Shown here in pieces: positions 58,764-64,000 of a stretch of DNA of 64,000 nt (positions are counted from its first letter, which is position 1; each line of letters opens with the position of its first letter). Under the pieces are notes generated by a model. It did no database searches and was not told where the DNA came from. It saw only the letters and a program-made list of their open reading frames with translations. Source of the stretch: Zobellia nedashkovskayae (GTDB taxonomy: Bacteria > Bacteroidota > Bacteroidia > Flavobacteriales > Flavobacteriaceae). Location of the stretch: NCBI RefSeq assembly GCF_015330125.1, contig NZ_JADDXR010000002.1, forward strand, positions 930,001 through 994,000. The letters are read 5' to 3'. Position numbers and translations under genes: made by a program.

Positions 58764-59201
58764 ATGAACTTGTTAAAAGAAACCATAACCGATCAAGAGT
58801 TTCTACAAAATCTCATTCCGCAGAAACCACCTTTTATAATGGTGGGTAAATTACTTCAATATTCAGACACTAAGGTTGTATCTGGCTTTATCGTTCCAGA
58901 AGACAACTTATTCGTTTTTGAGAACCGATTCATGGCTCCAGGCCTTATTGAAAATATGGCACAAACCGTTGCATTACATACGGGATACAAATATTACCTA
59001 GCTCAAAAACCAGCTCCTATCGGGTATATTGGCGCTATAAAGAAAGCTACTGTAAACGCCTTACCATTTGTTGGTCAGGAATTAGAAACTACGGTAGAAA
59101 TTCTACACGATATTATGGGCATTACGTTAGTATCTGCTACAGTAACCTGCGAAGGAATTGTATTGGCTTCAAGTGAAATGAAAACCGCATTGGCAAACTA
59201 A
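58764..59201 (+). CDS. Hotdog-fold 3-hydroxyacyl-ACP dehydratase-like protein A
   Basis: 145 residues, FabZ/FabA-like hotdog. Motif IPQKPPFIMVGKLLQY near the N terminus and the central-helix region APGLIENMAQTVALHTG. The usual FabZ His (HRFPFLL) is replaced by QKPPFIMV, while the acidic residue (Glu in LIENMAQ) is kept, so it may act together with its neighbour as a dehydratase pair. It would remove water to make the conjugated double bonds of the polyene. Confidence 0.85.
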   Translation: MNLLKETITDQEFLQNLIPQKPPFIMVGKLLQYSDTKVVSGFIVPEDNLFVFENRFMAPGLIENMAQTVALHTGYKYYLAQKPAPIGYIGAIKKATVNALPFVGQELETTVEILHDIMGITLVSATVTCEGIVLASSEMKTALAN

Positions 59202-59202
59202 T

Positions 59203-59655
59203 TTGGAAGCAAGAATCAACATAGACATCAAGAATTTCCTACCGCACCGTGAACCTATGCTCATGGCTAGTGTAACTCCGTATCTTGATGAAACCTCTGT
59301 TGAAACACGCTTTAAGGTGGAAGAATCCTGTATTTTCGTGAAAAACGGGTACTTATCAGAAACCGGACTTATTGAAAATGCTGCTCAAACCTGTGCTGCC
59401 ATTGTTGGTCAAAGTTTTTTTGACGATGACGACAAGGACGGTAGCAAGAGTAAAGTCATAGGTTATATTAGTGCCGTAAAAAAAGTACACATTACAGCTT
59501 TGCCAAAAATAGGCGAAACCATATCTACCAAAGGCAAGCTTGTTTCTAGATATGATAACGATGCCTTTAGCAGCTGCACCATAGCTTCTGAAACTTTCAG
59601 AAACGGAGAATTAATCGTAGCTTGTACATTGAACTTTTTGATCCATGAAGTTTAA
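59203..59655 (+). CDS. Hotdog-fold 3-hydroxyacyl-ACP dehydratase-like protein B
   Basis: 150 residues starting at a TTG one base after the preceding stop. Motif FLPHREPMLMAS with the His present, and SETGLIENAAQTCAAIVG. The overall pattern is parallel to that of protein A (GLIENxAQT, IGYI(G/S)A(I/V)KK), so the two are paralogues likely forming a heterodimer in which B supplies His. An insert of acidic residues (DDDDKDGSKSK) lies near the middle. Confidence 0.85.
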   Translation: MEARINIDIKNFLPHREPMLMASVTPYLDETSVETRFKVEESCIFVKNGYLSETGLIENAAQTCAAIVGQSFFDDDDKDGSKSKVIGYISAVKKVHITALPKIGETISTKGKLVSRYDNDAFSSCTIASETFRNGELIVACTLNFLIHEV

Positions 59656-59690
59656 GAGGGAAATTTAATAATCCCCCAAAACAACGACCA

Positions 59691-60089
59691 GTGAAAAAAG
59701 AAGAAGTACCACAAGACAAAGGCTTATTAGAATCTGCCCAAACTAAAGAACTCACCTATGCTGTAGATGAAAACGGTGAGTACACTACAGAATTAAGCTC
59801 TGGTTGGGACCCTAAGACTATTGCCCTTAGCAATGCTATTAAAGATATAGAAGAACGCGTGGCTAATGCCAAAGAGCGTGTGGAAAAAAACAAGACTAGC
59901 CCAATTGAATATTACATGGAACTACATAAAATGGATCTACCCATTTTATCTAGCTATGTTGGCCTTTGGCAATGGCGAGTAAAGCGACATTTTAAGCCGA
60001 AGAATTTTCAAAAATTAAATCAAAAGACTCTTCAAAAGTATGCCGATGTTTTTGACATTAGCATTGAAGAACTGAAACACATTTCTTAA
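59691..60089 (+). CDS. Small flexirubin-cluster protein of unknown function
   Basis: 132 residues starting at GTG. N-terminal half acidic and probably disordered or helical (LESAQTKELTYAVDENGEYT; NAIKDIEERVANAKERVEKNK looks coiled-coil). The C-terminal half (YYMELHKMDLPILSSYVGLWQWRVKRHFKPKNFQKL) ends in a small helical unit reminiscent of a helix-turn-helix (LQKYADVFDISIEELKHI). No membrane segment. Position between the dehydratases and the BtrH-like gene suggests a role in the pathway, perhaps as an adaptor. Confidence 0.6.
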   Translation: MKKEEVPQDKGLLESAQTKELTYAVDENGEYTTELSSGWDPKTIALSNAIKDIEERVANAKERVEKNKTSPIEYYMELHKMDLPILSSYVGLWQWRVKRHFKPKNFQKLNQKTLQKYADVFDISIEELKHIS

Positions 60090-60097
60090 ACATCTCC

Positions 60098-61093
60098 ATG
60101 CAAATAGAATTTACCCATAAACAATCGGCACATTGCGAAAATGGTGTGGTAAGCAACCTAATGCGCCACAACGGTTTTGAAGTAAGCGAGCCTATGGTGT
60201 TCGGCATAGGGTCAGGCCTATTGTTCTGTTACATTCCCTTTTTAAAAGTGAACCACGCTCCCGTAGTAACCTACAGAGCTATGCCTGGTTTTATTTTCAA
60301 TAGGTTTGCAAAGAGAGTAGGTATCAAGATAAAACGTGAAAAATTCAGCAATCCTGAATCCGCAAAAACCTGTTTGGATGAAAACCTTAAAAAGAATAAT
60401 CCTGTTGGCTTACAAGTTGGGGTTTACAATCTACTATACTTTCCGGATGAATATCGGTTTCACTTTAACGCCCACAATTTAGTGGTCTACGGTAAAGAGA
60501 ACGACAACTACCTCATTAGTGACCCTGTTATGGAACAGGTTACAAGTCTGACCGAAAAACAACTTGAAAAGGTTCGTTTTGCCAAAGGAGCTTTTGCTCC
60601 AAAAGGCCACATTTACTACCCTACTGCGTTTCCAGAAAAACTGGAATTAAAAAGTGCTATTATAAAAGGCATTAAACAGACCTGTCGTGAAATGACCGCT
60701 CCTTTCCCTATTGTGGGAACCAATGGCATTAAGACCATTTCAAAACTAATTCGTAAGTGGCCTAAGAAAAAAGGTCCAAAAGTCGCCAACCATTTTCTGG
60801 GCCAAATTGTACGCATGCAAGAAGAAATAGGCACTGGTGGCGGGGGTTTCCGTTATATCTATGCTGCATTTCTGCAAGAGGCTAGCCAAATTCTTGATAA
60901 TGAAAAACTAAAGGAACTTTCAAAAGAAATGACACAAATTGGTGACGATTGGCGTGATTTTGCAGTAAACGCATCACGTATCTACAAAAACCGTAGTGCC
61001 CAAGATGATGCTTATAATAAAGTTGCAGACCAACTTGAGGCCATTGCCAATAGTGAAGCAGCCTTTTTCAAGAAGCTAAAAAAGGCAATTTAA
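60098..61093 (+). CDS. BtrH-like acyltransferase/cysteine-hydrolase-fold protein
   Basis: 331 residues. The N-terminal BtrH_N domain has the papain-like triad His12-Cys13 (SAHCENGVV), His126 (NAHNLVVYG) and Asp142 (LISDP), plus FGIGSGLLFCYIPF. The C-terminal part (from about 180) is helical as in DUF4872. In butirosin synthesis BtrH moves an acyl group from an acyl-carrier protein to an amine acceptor. By analogy this protein could move the aryl polyenoyl chain from the ACP to the hydroxyl of dialkylresorcinol, making the flexirubin ester. That is inference, not shown. Confidence 0.85.
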   Translation: MQIEFTHKQSAHCENGVVSNLMRHNGFEVSEPMVFGIGSGLLFCYIPFLKVNHAPVVTYRAMPGFIFNRFAKRVGIKIKREKFSNPESAKTCLDENLKKNNPVGLQVGVYNLLYFPDEYRFHFNAHNLVVYGKENDNYLISDPVMEQVTSLTEKQLEKVRFAKGAFAPKGHIYYPTAFPEKLELKSAIIKGIKQTCREMTAPFPIVGTNGIKTISKLIRKWPKKKGPKVANHFLGQIVRMQEEIGTGGGGFRYIYAAFLQEASQILDNEKLKELSKEMTQIGDDWRDFAVNASRIYKNRSAQDDAYNKVADQLEAIANSEAAFFKKLKKAI

Positions 61094-61157
61094 ATTCTGT
61101 TGCCCTAAACAGGAGAAATCATACTTTATCTTATAAATTTCGATTAGTTTTGACATC

Positions 61158-61901
61158 ATGATTCAGATTAATGAGCTTTCAAAAAAGTACAAAGGAGCGG
61201 ACGATTTTTCCGTCCGTGATTTGAACTTGACTATAGAAAACGGTGAGATTTTTGGACTTCTAGGCCCAAACGGTGCCGGCAAGACTACTTTAATCTCTAT
61301 GCTCAGCTCATTGCTAAAACCAACTTCAGGCCATTTTACTATTGATGGATTGAACTACAAAGACAATAAAAACCAACTAAAGCAATTGATTGGAATTGTC
61401 CCTCAGGAATATGCGCTTTACCCTTCTTTGACCGCTTATGAAAACCTCATGTATTTTGGAAGTATGTACGGTTTAAAAGGCCAGTCATTGAAAGATGACG
61501 TCAATACACATCTTGAAGCAATGGGCCTAGCGAAATTCGCAAATAAAAAAATAGACGCCTTTTCAGGAGGAATGAAGCGACGCATCAACCTTATATCAAG
61601 TATTCTGCATAATCCCAAAGTACTATTTTTAGACGAACCTACAGTGGGTGTTGATGTACAGTCCAAAAATGTGATTATGGCACATTTAAAGGAATTAAAT
61701 ACAGCAGGAACGACAATTATCTACACCTCTCACCATTTAAATGAAGCTGAGAAATTTTGTACCCGTGTGGGCATTATTGACCACGGAACGCTTATTTGCT
61801 TAGGAAAACCACAAGAACTTATAGCTCAAGAAGAAAATACCGAAAACTTAGAAGGGGTATTCTTGGCCAAAACCGGTAAAGCACTTCGGGATCATGCATA
61901 A
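61158..61901 (+). CDS. ABC transporter ATP-binding protein
   Basis: 247 residues. Walker A GPNGAGKTT (about 36-44), Q loop VPQEYALYPSL, signature FSGGMKRRINL, Walker B VLFLDEPTVGVD and switch His in TSHHLNEAEKF. ABC-2/drug-export subclass. It overlaps the permease gene by 8 nt. Probable role: moving a precursor or finished pigment towards the outer membrane, where flexirubin resides. Confidence 0.94.
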   Translation: MIQINELSKKYKGADDFSVRDLNLTIENGEIFGLLGPNGAGKTTLISMLSSLLKPTSGHFTIDGLNYKDNKNQLKQLIGIVPQEYALYPSLTAYENLMYFGSMYGLKGQSLKDDVNTHLEAMGLAKFANKKIDAFSGGMKRRINLISSILHNPKVLFLDEPTVGVDVQSKNVIMAHLKELNTAGTTIIYTSHHLNEAEKFCTRVGIIDHGTLICLGKPQELIAQEENTENLEGVFLAKTGKALRDHA

Positions 61902-63162
61902 ACTCTGGGCATCTACATATAAAGAATTTTTACTTGTTACACGTGATCTTGGCGGACTGGCTGTGCTATTTCTAATGCCTTTGTTATTGGTTATAGTCAT
62001 TACCACAATTCAAGACAATTCATTCAAAAGTATCAAAGAAACCAAGTTGCCCATTCTTTTAGTAGATATGGACAAAGGGAAAGTATCCGAAGATATTTTA
62101 AAAAGCTTAGCAGAATCCAGATTGTTTCAAGTAGATATGGCAGCTACTGATGAAGAGGCCAAGCAACAGGTGTTGAAAGGCGATTACCAACTGGCCATAG
62201 TAATACCAGAAAATCTATCATCGGACCTCCAGATTAAAATCAACGAAAATGTAGATGGTATTCTTGCTAAATTCAGTGATAACGAAGAAAGTATTCCTGA
62301 GGTAAAGTCTAAGATGATGCCCAAGGAGGTTAAGCTTTATTTTGACCCCGCCACACAACAGTCTTTTAAAAGCTCTGTTCGGAATAATATTGATAAGATG
62401 ATTTCTAAAATAGAAACAGAGACCATCTATACAGCCTTTCAAGAGCAATTAACAGATGATCCTTCCGAAGATATTTTTGAAACTGAAAAGTTCATCACCT
62501 TTACCGAAATTGTGCCAAGCAAGCACAAAGAGGCACTAATTCCAAACTCTACGCAGCACAATATTCCTGCATGGACACTCTTTGCTATATTTTTCATTAT
62601 TCTGCCTTTGGCAATAAATATGGTAAAGGAAAAAAACCAAGGTACTTTTGTACGCTTAAGAACCAATCCCGTCTCGTATGCCACAGTTCTTGGTGGAAAA
62701 ACCATTGTGTTTTTAGTGGTTTCCCTAGTACAATTTGCGCTTATGTTAGCGGTTGGAATTTTTCTCTTTCCACTAATTGGCTTGCCTAAACTAGATGTTA
62801 CAGGTAGACTATCTCTCTTATTTATCGTAGCCTTCTTTGCTGGTTTAGCGGCTGTTGGCCTTGGTTTGTTATTAGGAACTATTGCCAAGACCCAAGAACA
62901 ATCGGCCCCTTTTGGGGCTACCTTTGTAGTTATTCTTGCGGCAATTGGCGGTGTCTGGGTTCCGGTATTTGCCATGCCTAAATTTATGCAGGTTCTGTCT
63001 AACCTATCACCAATGAATTGGGGTTTAAATGCATTTTATGATGTATTTTTGCGCAACGCAACCTTTGTTGAAATTATCCCCGAAATATCTCTTTTACTGA
63101 TATTTTTCGTGATTACCACGCTCATAGCTATTATATATAACGAAAGAAAAAATGCCGTCTAA
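61894..63162 (+). CDS. ABC-2 type permease
   Basis: 422 residues: one N-terminal membrane segment (about 17-40), a large extracytoplasmic domain (about 41-225), then five segments (about 227-400), the ABC2_membrane_3 layout. It contains NMVKEKNQGTFVRLRTNPVS and the closing NLSPMNWGLNAFYDVFLRN, typical for exporters such as YhhJ/YbhR. Partner of the preceding ATPase, and translated with the next thioesterase gene through an 11-nt overlap. Confidence 0.93.
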   Translation: MHKLWASTYKEFLLVTRDLGGLAVLFLMPLLLVIVITTIQDNSFKSIKETKLPILLVDMDKGKVSEDILKSLAESRLFQVDMAATDEEAKQQVLKGDYQLAIVIPENLSSDLQIKINENVDGILAKFSDNEESIPEVKSKMMPKEVKLYFDPATQQSFKSSVRNNIDKMISKIETETIYTAFQEQLTDDPSEDIFETEKFITFTEIVPSKHKEALIPNSTQHNIPAWTLFAIFFIILPLAINMVKEKNQGTFVRLRTNPVSYATVLGGKTIVFLVVSLVQFALMLAVGIFLFPLIGLPKLDVTGRLSLLFIVAFFAGLAAVGLGLLLGTIAKTQEQSAPFGATFVVILAAIGGVWVPVFAMPKFMQVLSNLSPMNWGLNAFYDVFLRNATFVEIIPEISLLLIFFVITTLIAIIYNERKNAV

Positions 63163-63589
63163 CACCAAAAAAGAAATTAGTTTCACTAGTGAAGTCCGCG
63201 TACGTTTTGCCGAAACGGACCCATTGGGTATTGTATGGCACGGTAATTATATTCAATATTTTGAAGATGGTCGTGAAGCTTTTGGGCGCCACCATGGTAT
63301 TTCTTACCTAGACCAAAAAAATCATAATTTCTCTACGCCAATCGTAAAATCGGCATGTGAGCATAAGCTTCCTTTGACTTATGGAGATGTAGCTAAAATT
63401 AAGACAACATACATAGATTCCCAAGCAGCAAAGCTGATTTTCAAATATGAAATCTATAATCCTAAAGGAGCAGTTGTCTGTACTGGACAGACCGTTCAGG
63501 TATTTGTAGAATTGGGCGGCGAACTATCTTTGGTAATTCCAGAGTTTTTTGCCGAATGGAAGAAAAAAGTAGGCCTTTTAGATGAATAA
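63152..63589 (+). CDS. Acyl-CoA/ACP thioesterase (hotdog, 4HBT type)
   Basis: 145 residues. VRVRFAETDPLGIVWHGNYIQYFEDGREAF is the 4-hydroxybenzoyl-CoA thioesterase signature with catalytic Asp in ETDPLGIVWHGNY. It may release or edit acyl chains in the pathway. Overlaps the permease by 11 nt and the next gene by 8 nt, so strongly coupled. Confidence 0.9.
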   Translation: MPSNTKKEISFTSEVRVRFAETDPLGIVWHGNYIQYFEDGREAFGRHHGISYLDQKNHNFSTPIVKSACEHKLPLTYGDVAKIKTTYIDSQAAKLIFKYEIYNPKGAVVCTGQTVQVFVELGGELSLVIPEFFAEWKKKVGLLDE

Positions 63590-64000
63590 TATTTACCTAT
63601 CACATAACAACATTGTTTCCGCTTACGGATTTGATAGCGCTTCTGCAGTTGATAGCATTAAAAATGAGATATCTGGGCTATCATTGGTAGATGATTCCAA
63701 AATTCTACCAAATCCTTTTTATTCCTCCTTAATTCCTCAAAACAATTTATCTGAAGCATTCAAAAAACTGAATCCACAAGAAGATTATACAAGACTAGAG
63801 CAAATACTTCTGGTTTCTTTGGCGAAAACCCTTAAAGAATCAGGTTTAGAACTTACGGACAGGGTTGGTTTAATCGTATCCACCACAAAAGGTAATATTG
63901 ATGTATTGGATGCCGATAGTCTGTTTGATGAAAACAGGGCATATCTAAGTGAACTAGGTAAAAAAATAGAAACTTTTTTCGGTTTTAAAAACGAAGCTAT
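63582..64000 (+). CDS. Beta-ketoacyl synthase-like protein, cut by window end
   Basis: About 139 residues visible from the ATG at 63582 (MNNIYLSHNNIVSAYGFDSA). The N-terminal KS pattern is present (VSAYG, LLVSLAKTLKES, DRVGLIVSTTKGNID), but the active-site Cys region lies beyond the window. It may be the second ketosynthase or a chain-length factor of the aryl polyene synthase. Overlaps the thioesterase stop by 8 nt. Confidence 0.75.
   Translation, partial: MNNIYLSHNNIVSAYGFDSASAVDSIKNEISGLSLVDDSKILPNPFYSSLIPQNNLSEAFKKLNPQEDYTRLEQILLVSLAKTLKESGLELTDRVGLIVSTTKGNIDVLDADSLFDENRAYLSELGKKIETFFGFKNEA

Noticed and set aside
1..64000. tRNA, rRNA, insertion sequences, integrase or prophage genes
   Set aside because: No cloverleaf-like sequences, transposase, integrase or phage structural proteins were recognised by reading; a tRNAscan/Infernal run would be needed to exclude short RNAs fully.

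Overview
The window is chromosomal DNA from a member of the Bacteroidota, almost certainly a (probably marine) Flavobacteriaceae. The support is low GC, TonB-dependent receptors of the Oar and vitamin types, families such as DUF3098, DUF4199, DUF4301 and DUF3127, Bacteroidota -7 boxes (TAnnTTTG) before many genes, and a flexirubin-type pigment cluster whose tyrosine ammonia-lyase closely resembles the Flavobacterium johnsoniae enzyme. The genus cannot be fixed from sequence alone. I saw no rRNA, tRNA, CRISPR array, insertion sequence or prophage.

Layout. 1-5.4 kb: leuS (partial), then ftsX, DUF3098, uppP, truB and a TonB-like protein, a conserved envelope/housekeeping run. 5.4-12.8 kb: a thioredoxin-like protein, then a nutrient-type locus with a phytase-like lipoprotein, a Crp/Fnr regulator, a secreted nucleotide phosphodiesterase and an Oar-type receptor. 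13-22.6 kb: single housekeeping genes (tag, aat, greA, HIT, flavin reductase, an orphan histidine kinase, an oxidoreductase). 22.7-25.1 kb: a TonB-dependent receptor behind a clear TPP riboswitch, so a thiamine receptor. 25.2-32.2 kb: a hybrid histidine kinase, a sigma-54 activator and six paralogous small secreted PepSY-like proteins. 32.4-35.4 kb: thiamine-binding protein, PnuC-type transporter, NadR-like kinase and DUF4301 in one overlapping operon. 35.4-43 kb: a phosphopantetheinyl transferase, ahcY, rplU-rpmA and an M16 peptidase pair. 43.2-48 kb: an imelysin / di-heme oxidoreductase / imelysin lipoprotein operon with a candidate iron-type operator. 48-49.2 kb: two secreted helical paralogues. 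49.2 kb to the right edge: the flexirubin cluster, which runs out of the window inside a second ketosynthase gene.

How parts fit together. The thiamine receptor and the thiamine-binding/PnuC/kinase operon look like one uptake and trapping route now separated by the signalling/PepSY block. In that block the three transcription units of PepSY-like genes share a 17-bp element (TTGGYATCAT, 3 nt, YTCT) 38-48 nt before their start codons. Its spacing fits a sigma-54 -24/-12 promoter with a T at -13, and TGTGTA-N5-TACACA palindromes lie about 70-130 bp further upstream where an enhancer-binding protein would sit. The adjacent sigma-54 activator is the obvious candidate regulator. I regard this as the most interesting undescribed system here. 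The phosphopantetheinyl transferase at 35.4 kb could activate the flexirubin carrier protein. In the flexirubin cluster the BtrH-like protein is a candidate for the ester-forming step and the halogenase-like flavoprotein a candidate for ring chlorination or hydroxylation.
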